DNA from: Tetrastigma voinierianum
Taxonomy: Eukaryota > Streptophyta > Magnoliopsida > Vitales > Vitaceae
Direction: 5' to 3'
Length of the DNA stretch: 64,000 bases
Assembly: GCA_016808115.1 (NCBI GenBank)
Contig: JAEQBH010004102.1
Span: forward strand, 62,001-126,000
The notes below the pieces were generated by a model, which was given only the letters and a program-made list of their open reading frames with translations, did no database searches and was not told the origin of the DNA. The position numbers and the translations under genes are program-made. Shown here one piece after another: positions 1 to 13,025 of the stretch. Numbering within the stretch: the first letter of the stretch is position 1; every line of letters begins with the position of its first letter.

Positions 1-161
1 CCTATCGAGATAGCCCTTGATGTTGTTGTAAATGTCACGTTTCTCTAGTCTCCTCGGTACCTACGAATAAACCCGTCTTGTTAAGCGTAAGCTTAGTGAG
101 GATTCCTACGCATAAATGACCACTAACCATGATCATCACATTATAATACTCATGCAACTTG

Positions 162-204
<43 letters not shown>

Positions 205-2247
205 ACCATATAAACTTGTAAGTTACAATAATTCATGAACTTACCACAATTAAATAATTTAATTCATTATGTTAATCTCATGTGCTATGCTAACTTTCTA
301 TGCTTTATCTATCGAATCCCATATCATTTTAGTCATAGTAATGTGACTATTCGGTGTTTTATATTTCCATTATATTTTACCATTACTTCCTATGTTTATG
401 ATTCATGTTTCGTTTATCAATATAAACATCTCTTTTTACACGTTTCATACGTATATTAAAAATGGATACGGGAAAAAAAAAACTATATATATAAGGTACT
501 ATCACTATCTGAGACGGTGATCTCTATACGGCCTTTTCTTGTATGGCCAGCAGGGATCCATGTCATCAACCCAAATAGGGTCAACTATATCTGTATGTTG
601 TAGCAACTGTATCCCTAATAGGCATGCCCATCTATCCATCTACCTGGTCATAAGAATGCAATCAGTTTTATTACGTTTTCAGTACATATCCCATATACAT
701 GAATAACTATTGTTATTATGTATGCATATGAGATATTCACTATCCATTATTCTCATCTTCATAAAGAGTACTTTCACATATCTCTTGTCATCATATGAAT
801 ATATTCTATGCTTCTTCATGTAGCAACTATACATGTATTATCTTTTCTTCACATGGCTAGAATTCATGTCTTTTATTATTCCATTCTATTTATTCCCTAT
901 TATTTAGCATTAAATCATATAACTTCTAGTCAAATTCTTTATCTCACTTAGCTAAGTTATATTGACTTATTTTCATACAAAACCATCTCCACAATCCTTT
1001 GGGAGTATATAAGAGACATTTCGATGTCTCAAAATCCTATAGGAAAGGACATGAAAATCATTTCCTAAAACAAGGTCTGACTTCACTTATTTTCTAGGTA
1101 CAATGAGTTCAAAATCTCAACATGCTTCCTTCATGCACATTGTTCCTCTATGAATCTATTTTACTTAGAAATTGGAATCACTCCAATTGAATAATCTAAA
1201 CTCAAGTTATGGCATTTTAATGCCAATCTAGATATGTTTACACGATTTACAACAGTAGCGGTATGAGACCCAATTTTAGGGGTCTTAACTCCATAATTTG
1301 ACACTGGTTCCTTCTCCTCATTTGAAGCTACGGTGCTAAGGAGTTTTATCAAATTGGAATCATCCAATTTGGAGCACCAAAACACAAGATATGTCCTAAA
1401 CAACCAGGACTACTCTGTTTTCAAAACAAAACTAGTAACTGGTTTTTAGACCCAAATTCAAGGGTCCTTAAGTCATATTAATACTTTAGGCTCTCCTTGG
1501 AAAATGTGGTAACAGGTCTTAGGTTTACTCTTCAACTAGAATTTCCTAAATCGGAGTACTTTAGATCAAGTTATGGCCAAATAATTCACTTGGGGTTTTA
1601 GGGAAATTTTGACAGCATCTCCCCTAAACCTCAAACATTTCCTTTATACTAAAACTCCTCAATTGAGGACCATAAACCAAATAACAATTACCAACAACAC
1701 AAACCACAATGAATTGTTCTTCAAGGAGTCCGTACCTATTTCTTGGTCACCCCAAGCTCTAACTCTCATTTTCTTCTTCACTTCTCCCTTTCTTCTCCCT
1801 TATCTTCTTCCTTCTTCTTTGTTCTTACTTGAACAAGGCTAGATCAAGGAAATGAGAGAAATCAAACTAGAATTTTGGCTCTTCTCCTCCACACCCATAA
1901 ATGCCCTAGCCCCAAATGAAAAAAATATTTAATCTCTAGGACCATGTTTGGTCTTATCCCAATTTTGGCCTAAATTTCCATTTTTACTATTTGGTCCTTC
2001 CTTTTCAATCTATTTGCATTTCAAATTATGACAATTCCTACACTAGCATATCTTCTTCTTGTTTTATGACCTTTGAGTCCTTAATCTGAAAAATTATCAT
2101 TTTACCCTTGACTCTTGGATTAATTCCGGCTTTATCCTTTTTCACTCTTAGCACTTAAATTCCGAAAAATACAAATTTTACTTTTCTTATATAAATAATA
2201 AAACTGCTATATGGTCTAATTTTGAGGTATTATAGATTGTTATAGCA
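1..2247 (-). mobile_element. Diverged LTR-like fragment, left end outside window
   Basis: The stretch around 1180-1420 shares phrase order with the LTR pair at 21.17-21.31 and 29.18-29.30 kb: a 'TTAACTCCATAA' block, then 'CATTTGAAGCTA', then an 'AATTGGAATCA' pair, then 'CACCAAAAC'. It reads in the same direction as those LTRs, which belong to a minus-strand chromovirus, so I call it a distant member of that LTR group. The right end is placed near 'TATAGCA' by analogy only. The first 1 kb shows no clear match apart from being AT-rich with a TG repeat. No coding remnant is visible. Confidence 0.45.
164..201. repeat. (TG)n microsatellite
   Basis: About 19 uninterrupted TG units. It sits in the LTR-like fragment, roughly where the related LTRs carry TA repeats. 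Confidence 0.95.
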
Positions 2248-2397
2248 TCCTCTATTACTACGATGAAAATGTTAAACTCTTCATGATTCTTCCCTATGGA
2301 ATGCAAATATTCTTGGAGTCTACAAAAAATACATCGTTGTAAAATGAAAAGTGACTCCTAAATATTAGGAGAAAGAAAATTAATATTACAGTTATTA

Positions 2398-2398
<1 letters not shown>

Positions 2399-2486
<88 letters not shown>
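2399..2486. repeat. (TA)n microsatellite
   Basis: Long TA run broken once by 'CTC' near 2432 and ending in 'TAGAG'. It marks the boundary between the LTR-like fragment and an AT-rich spacer (2487-2944) in which I see no recognisable feature. Confidence 0.95.
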
Positions 2487-2489
<3 letters not shown>

Positions 2490-2944
2490 TTAGATAAGCT
2501 TTATCATGGAAAAGCAAAAAGCCGTCACATGCCAAATATTGACTAAAATGGATCTATAATTGACAATTTCACCTCATATCACTCTTAAACTACAAAAAAT
2601 TGAAAACCATTAGACAAATTTTACTAGTTTAAAATGACAATTAGATGAGTTATATTTGATATCATTTGAATTGGACTTCTAATTTACTAATAAATTTCGG
2701 CAACAAAATAAAGAAAAGAAGAATTTAGAGTGCATTTTGTCTTTGCTCAAACCATTGGTGTTCTCTTGAGGATTATTTGTCTTTGTTGCCATCAAGGCTT
2801 GAGCTCGAGGATCCCAACATAATGTTCAAGGGCAATGTCAATAAAAATGAGAAGTCTTGAAGTAATAGTAATTATATTTCTTTCTTTTGTATTTTCCATG
2901 GTACAACTTCAAAGTCGAACTCGAGTACTTTGGGGATTTTAGTG

Positions 2945-4230
2945 GCTATGCCTTCTTTATTGAGCAGAGTGATCAAGTCCCAGGGACAGGACACGGAGAT
3001 ATTGTCCATCAAGGACTAGGTACAGTTAGATACAGGTGACAAAGGCTAGGCCATTCACACGGATGGTAGTCTTTGGTATAAGGGAAGGATTGTGGTTCCC
3101 CAGTCGACGGATCTGAGAGAGGAGATCCTCAGGGAGTTTCATTGCTCCCGTTTTCCTATGCACCCAAGTGGCACGAATATGTACCATGATTCGTTAGCCG
3201 GTATTGCGGGAGTGGGATGAAGAAGCCACGTTGGGGATTTTGTTGTTAGTTGATGTCTCATGTGTTACTTGAGTAAAAGGTTGAGCACTAAGGCTAGCGA
3301 GTTCTCAGCCCTTAGAAGTGAGCTGGTGGAAGTGGGGAGCACATCACAATGGATTTTGTGACCCACTTGCCGGACATCACGAACAGCGCGAAAGGTGTAG
3401 GTGATGGGCCAGACTTATAAGTCAACACACTTTTTGGTTGTGCGGATGACCCTCACTTTGGAGGAATTTTGTAGGTTGTATGTACAGGAGATTGCTCGAT
3501 TGCATGGAGTATCTATAGTGTCGAATCGAGATCCTAGGTTTACGGTTCACTTTTGGAAAAGTTTTCAACGAGCCATGTGGACCTGGAGTTGATGATGGCT
3601 TGTCTTTTCATCCCATCTGAGCGGTCAATCAGAGAGGACCATCCAAACTTTAAGAGGACATGCTGCGAGCATGGGTCCTTGATGTCAAGAGTAGATAGGA
3701 ACAACATTTATCCTTAGTGGAATTCGCCTACAACAATAGTTACCAAGCGAGCATACAAATGGCACCCTATGAGTCAATATATGGGAGGCCTTGTCGATCT
3801 CTAGTTTGTTGGACGAAGGTGGGAGAGAGACCCACCACGGGTCCGGATTTGATTAGAGACACCTCTGAGAAGGTGGATTTGATACGAAAGCATCTTCTCA
3901 TGGCTCAGCACCTGTAGAAGAGCTATGTCGACTGACTGTGACAACCTCTGGAGTTTGAGGTGGGTGATCATGTCTTCTTGAAGGTGATGCCTAAGAGAGG
4001 AGTAGTCGGGTTCAACAAACGGGGAAAGCTATCGCTGAGGTATATTGGGCCCTTCGAGGTACTCAAGAGGGTAGGTACGGTTGCATACCGGTTGGCGTTA
4101 TCGCCAAGCTTATAGGGTGTTCATGCAGTGTTCCATGTCTCCATGTAGGAGAGTACCGCCATATCCGACTCATGTAGTGGATTGGGGGTAGCTTATTGAT
4201 CACGGATGGAACGAGGAGGGACTGTGCGTG
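2945..4230 (+). pseudogene. Ty3/Gypsy integrase remnant (chromovirus)
   Basis: Integrase joins element cDNA to host DNA. Translated plus-strand pieces run in family order. They start with the zinc-domain approach (HTDGSLWYKGRIVVPQ, then DLREEILREFHCSRF), then the start of the catalytic core (MDFVTHLP). Next is a piece at 3717-3917 with EFAYNNSYQASI and YESIYGRP, then the C-terminal VGDHVFLKV and RYIGPFEVL blocks near 3960-4070, and finally HVVDWG. Many stops and frame changes separate these, and the HHCC and DDE residues cannot be followed in one frame, so it is dead. The chromodomain expected next is absent here and reappears at 6.70 kb beyond an inserted LTR. Upstream gag, PR and RT are missing. 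Confidence 0.9.
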
Positions 4231-6693
4231 TAGCGCCCACACGTACCAAAACCAGAAGTGGTTATTTGCAGAATCAGCCCGCGGAATACAAGTGGAGGGT
4301 GGTGCCCGGCGCCACTTTAGAAAGTGGGCGAGTCTCCTTTATGCGGGAGCTCTGCCAAATCATTTGCATATCCTGTCCCAAACAGTCCAATATATGCAAT
4401 ATATATACAAGTATGGATAAAAACGGCCTCTTGGGCCCATAAAACAATATCCATAAAACATATACCGACTATGAATCAACTATATCTAATAGTTACAAGT
4501 TAATATTTTTACTCTTAAACAATACACATATTAAACTTAAGGGTTCTAGCCATGTACAACCACCAAAAGCCACATCCCGGCTTTCTTCACAATAAATCTC
4601 TGGGACGAACCACCATCCCTCGCACGCTCCTGTGCTGTAAAATAAGGGGATCCCACGACGGGGTGAGCTAAAGCTCAATAGGAGAATGCGCCCTAAGTGG
4701 GCTACTCACCACCTAAGTGCGGTGCAATGTTCCAAAGTAAACACACATTCAAGCAAATGCATGATCTGCTTGAATGTCTACATGGCTCAACTTCAGTCCA
4801 GGAGTCCTCAGGCGCTCACTCGCCTAAGCCTTGTATGATAATTATTATTTTATTAGTGGACAACCCTCCGATGTATATATATCAATTGGGCCGCTCCGAC
4901 GATTGATATATAAATTGTTTGTGGACTACCCTCCGATGAATATCAATTGGGCCGCTCCGACGATTGATATTTTAAGTTTATGGACTACCCTCCGATGAAT
5001 ATCAATTGGGCCGCTCCGACGATTGATATTTTAAGTTTGTGGACTACCCTCCGATAATTAATATTTTAGACTACCCTCCGAACCATTTTCCTCTAGACTC
5101 ATCTCATGCACTCACTCCTATAATCCTAGGGTGATCCATTGCATATGGAATGCACATGTATGCCGAGTTCCATACGGTCTAACCACATCTGATATATAAA
5201 CATGAATATACTCGCATAATTAAAAATCCACACAATCATGTTATGTAATTTTCATTTTAAACATCAAAAATTAGCTTACTTGGGCTAATGATCAAACACA
5301 GTAATTTAATTTAAAATCCTCGATAAACATATTTTCAATCAACTTCTAATTACACATGTAATTCCACACTTCAATCATCACCTAATCTAGCTCACTTGAG
5401 CAAATCATAATCATCACCAATGGCTTACAACACAATTTAATTCTATATAATTGTGTCATTATTAACACCTCAAGCATTAACCTAATAATTCTTTGATCAA
5501 CTAACTCTCCAAAATTAATTCCTACACATACCAAGCCATTCAATTCACACAATTTCAATGCCAAAACACATGGACCTTTATGGCCATTTCCTAAGCAGGC
5601 CCATTTTTAAGTCCGAAAACAACGATGGGCTATCCACGGAGCAGCCCACTTGTCAATCTCGATTTCACTTTTTGGAACCGAGTTTTCTTACCCATTTCCG
5701 ATCTTATAAACACCGAAGCATAATTTATTCCAACCTAACAGCCCACATCAGTTTCTGGGCTTCACGGATTATCCCAAATGTCCAAAGAAATTCCCATAAT
5801 TATGTCCCATGTTTTGGGACCGATCAACAGCCCATTATCGGCATTTTCTCATCTCAAGCATGCATTTTAATGCAAAAATTCTGGAATTAAAGACCCAAAC
5901 AGCCCCTAAATTTCTAGGCAGCCACGGATGATGAGAAAAATCCCCAAGAATTTCTAACAATTCGGTCCCATGTTTTGGGACCGATCAAACGGCCCCTCAC
6001 GGCCTCAAACCAACCGAAACATCGAAAAACCCTTAAATGGGACTGAAGCATAGGCGTGAGAAAATCCTACCTCTTGGAGTTTGTCAAAACTCGCAAAATC
6101 CGGGGTCCACAGTAGCACTGCTCCTCCCTGACGTTTCCCTTTCTTGCTCGTTGAAATCGGCGGTCCGTCGCGTGTATTTCTAGAGAGAAGTCGAGACTCT
6201 CTCTAGAAATGAAAAGGAAAACTACTGCATCAAAAAATCTGCCCTTCACGTTTTTTGGTCTTTGCTTTAGTTGGAGAGGAAGACACTATTCCTTATTTTG
6301 TCCTTTGTGACTTAAATCAAATCTCTAAATGACATTTATGACCCTCTTTCTCAGAATTGATATTCGGCACTATCTCGGCCGTCCATTTTCATCATTTCTC
6401 TACTCATACCACTTATGGTACATGAGTACATGTTATATGTGGCTTTCGTCACATCGAAAACCGATTTACGGCACCCGAGAAGCGATGCCTCGAAAAGCGT
6501 GCCGACTCATTGTCTCGAGATACGAAATTTTACGTCGCCCCTTCGATTTCACGAGCGATTCCAACGGTACAATCCGTTTCATCATCCGAGATCTAGAGAA
6601 TTAATTACTGATTTTTAACCGTAATTACAATTTTGTAATCAAAATTACGATTTTGCCCTTATTCCATAAATTGGAATTTCTCGGGTCTTCACG
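4229..6693 (-). mobile_element. Solo LTR interrupting the integrase/chromodomain junction
   Basis: The plus-strand edge 'TGTAGCGCCC' corresponds to the 'TGTGACGCCCC' edge of the LTRs at 33.5 and 37.35 kb. The other edge, 'CTCGGGTCTTCACG', corresponds to 'CCGAGTCCTCACA' at 36.39 kb. Shared internal landmarks are the 'GGGGTGAGC' block (near 4660), 'CCTACCTCTTGGAGTTT' (near 6067) and 'CATCATCCGAGATCTAG' (near 6580). By comparison with the LTR at 6.95-9.18 kb, whose polarity is set by an adjacent pol end, this copy lies on the minus strand. It splits one integrase reading frame, so it is a secondary insertion. A target duplication could not be made out; the flanks are mutated. Confidence 0.75.
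4857..5090. repeat. ~60-bp tandem repeat inside LTR
   Basis: About 3.5 units, each with 'GGACTACCCTCCGATG', 'ATATCAATTGGGCC' and 'GCTCCGACGATTGATAT'. The last two blocks carry an ATATCAAT/ATTGATAT inverted pair, so each unit could form a hairpin. The equivalent slot in the LTR at 37.35 kb holds a different tandem array (38.19-38.70 kb). Confidence 0.9.
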
Positions 6694-6835
6694 ATTATGT
6701 CATGGATGGCGAGATCAGGTTTCTTGACGAAACGTGAGGCTAGTGAAGGTGTTATGGTAGCACCGAGGAGTGGAGGAGGCAACATGGGAATGCGAAGACA
6801 CTGTGCGTGCCAATTATCATTTCCTATTTGAGGAT
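6694..6835 (+). pseudogene. Detached chromodomain of the Gypsy integrase
   Basis: In one plus-strand frame this reads VRLVKVLW, a stop, then HRGVEEATWECEDTV and FLFEDEG. This is the typical C-terminal chromodomain end of plant chromovirus integrases, where VEEATWE is a hallmark. It continues the integrase that stops at 4230, so the two were one gene before the LTR insertion. Chromodomains are thought to steer integration to marked heterochromatin. About 80 bases on, 'GAAATTCTTTTAAGGAAGAA' resembles the classic sequence just ahead of a chromovirus 3' LTR. Confidence 0.85.
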
Positions 6836-6944
6836 GAAGGTATGTTTTTAGTCATTTGGCATTAAATGATTGTTGCATATGCATGTGATTTGGAATGTGT
6901 ATGTGTGTGTCAATTTCGGGGAAGAAATTCTTTTAAGGAAGAAT

Positions 6945-9184
6945 TTTAAAACTAGGGTAAATTTAGATTTTCGAAAAATAACAAAAGCAGTAAATTACGC
7001 TATAGTAGGAAGCTATGAGACTACGAAATTTTCTAGATATCAGATGATGAAGCGAACCTCACCGGTGGATTCCTCTCACAAAATCTAGTTACCTAGGCAA
7101 TTTCATTGAATTAAGAGACAACGGATTTTCCGCGATTTCGGGCATATTGCCTAGTGGACCCAAAAAACGGGATTTTTGAGAAAAATCTCGAAAGTGAAAA
7201 AATAAATTAAGTAAAGTTCTTTTAAAATAAATTGAACTTGAACCGGGACAAAATAAATTGTTTTGGGGCAAAAATGGACATGGACCAGTCGCGGACACAT
7301 GGCTCGACGTGAGCAACTCACTTAAACTTAAGTGAGGGGCTTGAGACAAAAGGTCCCATTCTGATTTTCTGCTGAAAACCGTGAGAAAGGGAGAAAGAGA
7401 GAAAATAGGGAACTTCAAGCTTCTCTCTTGATCTCTGGAGTTAAGTTGATCCGGTTCGTCGGTACAAGGCAAAAGTTCATCATTTCGACAAAGACTACGC
7501 ATGGATACCAAGAGGACTTACAGTGAAACCACAGAAAATCTAATTTTCTGAAAAAGAGCAAAATGGTAATTTCGATCAAAATCCGAAATTTTTCTAGATC
7601 TCGGATGACGAAACGGACTTCACTGTTGGAATTGTCTCGAGATTTCACGTTTTTCGAGGCATCAGGGTGTTGGGTGCCGAATGACGGCTTGTGAGAGACA
7701 TGTGATATGACAAAAGTCACCTACTACATGTACCCATGTGACACATGTTGCATGATTAGTGAGAGGATAGAGATAAATGGCTTAGATTAGGCCATGTGTC
7801 AAAAAGCTTTTAAAATCAAACTAAAGGACACAAAGGGAATTAAGTGAAAAGAATTAAGAGATTAAAATAAGACAAAAGACCATCTTCTTCTCCATTTTTC
7901 TGGCTAGTGCGTCGTGAGGGAATGGGGGTTTTGAAAGTGCAACTTCTCTCTAGATTTCCGGCGTTCGGACCCAGTCGGTTCTCGTCGAGCAAGTAAAGTT
8001 AATACTTCTGAGGGCTGTGGACATCGATTTTGTGGAGTTTCGACAACTCCAAGAGGTAAGGGTCTTCTCCTACTTGGTTTATTCTTTGGTTAAGAGTCAT
8101 TTTAATGGATGAGGATTTGTTGAGGCTTGGATTGTTGTGTTTTCGGTCTCAAAATATTTGAACCGAGTGAAGAAAATCCCTAGTGTGACCGTGAACAGTG
8201 CCGAGCCTAGGGATCTATTGTTCACGTGATTTGTGGGTGATTTTTGTGTTGTTTGGGTGATTCAAAATGAATTACTTGGATTTTTATTAGCCTATGTGAG
8301 CTAATTTTGATGTTATTGCCATGAATTGAATAACATGATGTGTGTGAGTTAATTTTTGTGAATATATGCATAATTGATATATTGGCATGATTGGTTTGGA
8401 AATGACATAATGCATTCCATATGAACCAGGGCACCCTAGAATGGTAGGTGTGAGTGCATGACATGAAAGAAATGAAAGAAAAATAAGAAAATGGTTGTGA
8501 AAGGAATTTCAGGAAGATTTTCGAAGAATTGCCTTGGAGAGTTGTCAACGATTCATCTTGAAGCCCGCATTTGTTTGATTACCCGACAATTCTCGGAGGG
8601 TTGTCCGATGGAGTTTTCAGAAACTTCGGTAGTATGTTTTTTGAGAACAAAAACCCTTTTGTTTTGAAAATTGTATTTTTCTCACATTTGGCTTAGGTAT
8701 GTGTGAGGGAGTCGGTGAGGACTCGAGACATGAGATTGGGCATGTAAACATTCAAGTAGGATCATGAATTTGCTTGAATGTGTTTGGTTGCCATTACATG
8801 TGCACTTAGGTAGGGAGTAACCCATGTAGGATAATTCCACTATTAGGCATTACTCACCCTGTCGAGGGATCATTATTTCAGGTACAGGGAGTGTTCGGGA
8901 GGATGGCGCTCATTAGAGGCTGCTTGGAGAAGAAAGTTGACATATGGCTTTGGTATTCATTTTGTAAAACATGTATTAGAATTCTAAATTTTAATATATG
9001 TTGTATTAAGAGTGACGTAATCAACTCTTAAACTATTGTAATATAGTTGGTTAGATTTTTGGTGAGTATTGATGTATGGGCCCAAGTTGCCATTTTTACT
9101 CATGAATGGGTCTCATAATATGAGACATAGGTATTCCACGGGTTGATGGGTTGTCAACGGACCCCCGGGATTTGGGGCGTCACA
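6945..9184 (+). mobile_element. 3' LTR of the plus-strand chromovirus
   Basis: It begins right after the purine-rich pol end, at a decayed 'TGTAAAAC' (now TTTTAAAAC), and ends 'GGGGCGTCACA'. Landmarks in mirror order to the minus-strand copies are 'TCAGATGATGAAGCGAACC' (about 7040), 'CAACTCCAAGAGGTAAGGG' (about 8050) and 'GTTGTCAACGGACCCCCGGG' near 9170. The LTR-start segment is present twice (about 7020-7100 and 7580-7660), so part of the LTR has been duplicated. The reading MVSMRSL... on the other strand is a shadow. The element's 5' half lies outside or is lost. Confidence 0.7.
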
Positions 9185-10513
9185 ATTTCACTAAAGATCA
9201 AAATTTTCAGGATTAGGAGGTGTTCTTGAGACCTCCTTCGGTTCTACTATGCTCCAAGAGATAGAGATTCTTCCTACTTTGGTTAATTTCCACCATAAGG
9301 GGCTGATTTTGAGAGGAATGTTGTGTAGAGGTCCTAAGGGCATGTTTGGTTGGTTTAGGAATTGGTTAAAGCTGTTTTTATGGCTTATTTGTGGGTTGGT
9401 TTGGTTGTGGTCTTTGGTAAGAACCAAATATGTGAGAAAAAAAAATGATATGTGAGTGGTTAGGGAAGTGCGCTAAAAATTTCCCTGAGCCATGTCATGT
9501 TTTCAACCATAGCAGCGGACTCCAAATTGGATGATTCTAAGTTGAGGGATGAACCTAAGAGCAAAGGCTCTGATGTCTAGAAGAAATGAGGTTTAAATCT
9601 AGCTCTAAAAAACTATGAAAAATGAGTTTTATAAGTAAGATCTTGGTCGGCCCTCTCTGGGGTAGCTTCATGTTGTTTGGACTATATTGGGGTTATAATA
9701 GTCCAAATGATGTGAATCAAAATCCTACTAAAACTAGACACCCAGGAGAGTAAATTTCATAAAGAAAGTATGGTCACATTATGTCTCTATTGTTCCCAAA
9801 AATTCGTCCAATTGAGAACACAATACTGCCCATGGAAACTATTCAGGAGCAGTCCGGAATGTTTTGGCCATATCTCCTAATTTAAAGGTACAAATGACCT
9901 TATCTATGAGCTTTGGAAACTTAAGACATAGGTAAACATTTTGTTAAAAGAACACTTTGTCTAAAAACCTCATTTACAAGGTTAAAATTGTAGTTGGAGA
10001 TGGACTTGCGATGTGCATGTATTAGGGACTGTTTGGCTAGTCTTTGAGCTCGGTTTGATGAGGCGGTGGGGCTGTTGTTGTGGGCACTCTATATGCCACA
10101 TTTTGCCCTAAGGATTAAGTGTGTTGTTGCTTGATGTGTGATGCTTATGCTTTTGTTGTGGTTTGGTGGGAAATGTTAATATGTGTTCTAAATGTATAAA
10201 CATTGTTGAGAATGTTTAGTGGAAATTATATGCATGTAATATAATTGTCCATTAAAGGTAAAAGTGTATGGTTTTATATGGTTTGTAAATCATTCATTAC
10301 ATGAGGGATATGACATTAACATGCAATGACACATTGCATTACATCATGCATGGAAACATCACATTTCATGGGTGTGGTTGCATGGTTAGAATCTAACACC
10401 ACAATTGGTGATTTTGTGGGTAGGTTCAGTACCATTGGGCGAAGTCTAACAGAATCACACGGTTGTATAAAATGAAAAACTTGTGTCGGGTAATAGTAAG
10501 AAGGGCTAGACAC
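9185..10513 (+). mobile_element. LTR fragment, same family (part 1)
   Basis: At 9200-9310 the reverse complement repeats the 'ACCAAAGTAGGAAG...CTCTTGGAG' landmark of the LTR at 39.72 kb. At 10,318-10,385 the block 'AACATGCAATGACA', 'CATGCATG' and 'GGGTGTGG' matches the reverse complement of 35.27-35.37 kb. So this is another LTR in the polarity of 6945-9184, lacking its start. It continues after a DNA element at 13,026. The part from 9.6 to 10.2 kb is too diverged to align by eye. Confidence 0.55.
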
Positions 10514-13025
10514 TAGAGCTAGCAATTTGGGTGGGCTGATCGGGCTACTTAGGCAAGACACACCGGGCTAATGGAATAATCTAGAATTTGTGACCCAACC
10601 CTATATCAAGCTAGTGGGCTAGCGGGCCAATCCAACCGTATGTGAAAAAAAAACTTAAATTATTTTATTCAATAAATTACTTTCATTCTCTATTATTTGT
10701 TTCATTTCAGATGTATGATGATTTCTCTCTTGCAAATAATGCCCATTGCCTTGTATTTCAATTTTTTTTTTTTTGCACCATATCATATGTTTATGACTAT
10801 TTGAACTGGTCATGCCTAAAAAATTGTTTGGGCAAAATAATCAATGAAAAAAAAATTAATTGGCACTTAAAATTTTGCCAAAACAAGAAAAGGGCAATAG
10901 AAGGGCATGAAAATGCCTTCAAAATGGTCATGTACCAAAACAGGGGATATGTGAATGCAACAATGTTCAAACAAATAATAAACAAAAATCTCTTTAACAT
11001 CAAGCTAAGTGTACATGAATTTTTCCATAATTCCTCAAATACTAGCGCATGAATATTCTGACCCCAATGCGAAAAGCCCATTAAGCTTCTAAGTCAATGA
11101 TTTATATGTTCAATAATAGCCTCCCATGCTTAAAGTTATGTTATGTTTATTAAAAAAAGACCTCTTTCTCTTTGTATGCAATCATTTTCTTGGATAAAAG
11201 AGCTCCTCAGTGTTTACACTTGTTTTTAGCCACTTTTCTTAATTTTTTTTATTTATATTGGTCTTGTGTAAGATGAAAAAATATAGAAATAACCTAATAA
11301 AGTAAAGAAACTAGTGAATTAGTGAGTAATAAATGGGTTGATTTATTTCCCAACTTTTTAAAGTAGTTGTTCATTTAAATGGCCTACATCACCTTGGTCT
11401 CTCATTTTTACAGGACCTAACTCCAATTATTTTTAGAAATTGCTTATTTGATCAATACTATAAACCCTGCCTCACTTGAAAGTTTCACTCCATTTAGGAC
11501 TCATATTTTGAAACAATTCATATATTTCCTTTATATAAAAGGATATGAAATACATTGATATTGTGCAAAAGACCAATTGATCATTCAATGCTTCTAGAAA
11601 TATTGGATTTCTTTTCTAGGGTCTACACGAATTGTGTATCCAATTAATAAGGCTATTTGGAAGTGTAAGACCTACAACCTGAACTTTAGGGGCCATATTA
11701 ATTATAGGGTTGTTTGGGTACTTGATTTGGTTTTCCATGTTCTAGGTATTTCCCAAACACAAAAACCGAAGATAGTTAAGTTAAGTGAAAAATGTTTTAT
11801 TTTTACGGTAAGGCTGGAAAAGCAGTACAACATTTGGTTTGGCTTTGTTTTAAAAACTACTTTTTATTTTGAAAAAACAAGAACAAGGGAAAACAAAACC
11901 TGTTTTCAATAACACTAAATCACTAACCAAACATTCCCTAACTCACTGTAGCATTTATTGGAAAAATGGATCATGATTTACTATGTATCAATATTCTGAT
12001 TAAGAAATGAAATGAAAGCATTAGAAAAAGACTCTTAACGACTATTACACATCCTCTAAGAAGCATTTTGACAAACACCACACCTGCATCAGACAACAAA
12101 GAAAAACAACATTCCAAAAATCACATAACTCTCTGCCCACTATTAGCCCTTGAATTCAGACAACCTATTTCTGACTAACACTAACCCTAAATTCAGAGAC
12201 CGTCGTCAATTACAATTTCCATAGTAACATGATTTTGAGCCCTAACAAGGAAAGCTAATATCATGATAGATTGATTCATAAACATACAAAAAAAAGAAGG
12301 ATACCTCTAACGAATCATTTCTTGGCAAAACCATGCGAAGCCAACCATCTAAAATAAGGGGATGTGAGAGAAAGAGAATGAAAATGATTCAAAGACTACA
12401 TTTTTCTTCCTTGATTTCCTGAGCAAGCGAAATAAAATCCTACGAAGCGAAATTGAAGATGAAGTCGAGATACAAGCTTTGTGAGCTACCCATTTCGACA
12501 TTAGAAAGAAATGAAAGCATTATAAGATTTAGATTTATGTTTCCGCAAAAAAATCAAAACGAGAAAAAAAATTGAGGCTGTTATTGATTTTTTGCCAGAA
12601 AAGCGATTTATGATGAAAACAAATATAGAGGAAGAGGATCACTGGATCAGATGAATGAAGATAGGAAAATACTTGGAGTATCATTGTCGAGGAGTTGGTC
12701 CGTTGGCACTGGAGGCCTACGACAACAAATGAGAAGGAAAACTAGAGAAGAGCTTAGGAGTCGGGGTTTTGCAAAAACCAAAAGGAAGTTAGGTTAGGGT
12801 TTGGGAAGTGGAACCTTTAGGTAAGTAAAGTAAATAAGGGTTCTTTTTCTAATTACTTTGGTAAACCAAGCCAGCCCGATCCGGTGCTGATTGGCCTGTC
12901 GGGCCAATCGAGCAAGGCCAAATCTAGCCCGGCTTTTTCGAGCCACTAAAATTAAAGCCTAGCCCGGTCCTAATGTCAGGTTGGTCGGGCTGACCTTGGC
13001 CTGATCGAGCCAATTATTAACTCTG
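10514..13025. mobile_element. hAT-like non-autonomous DNA element
   Basis: The left end 'TAGAGCTAGCAATTTGGG' is mirrored at the right end by 'CCAATTATTAACTCTG', giving an imperfect inverted repeat of about 16 bp. Both ends are followed by GGGC/GCCC-rich subterminal sequence ('GGGCTGATCGGGCT', 'GCTAGTGGGCTAGCGGGCC' on the left; 'AGCCCGGCTTTTTCGAGCC' on the right). This layout is typical of plant hAT-type elements. An 8-bp target duplication was looked for (CTAGACAC against CGGGTACT) and is not there. The interior has no transposase frame; the ORFs at 10.6-11.1 kb are AT-rich and look random. Confidence 0.45.
11670..11945. repeat. Possible small MITE-like insertion
   Basis: 'TAGGGTTGTTTGGG' near 11,704 and 'CCAAACATTCCCTAACTC' near 11,927 form an imperfect inverted pair around about 220 bp of AT-rich sequence, as in many short plant DNA elements. 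No target duplication was verified. Confidence 0.3.

Noticed and set aside
5558..5890. 110-codon plus-strand frame
   Set aside because: Lies within the LTR at 4.2-6.7 kb, no conserved motif.
10642..11052. 136-codon plus-strand frame
   Set aside because: AT-rich, Lys/Asn/Phe-heavy, also open on the other strand, no domain; inside a DNA element.
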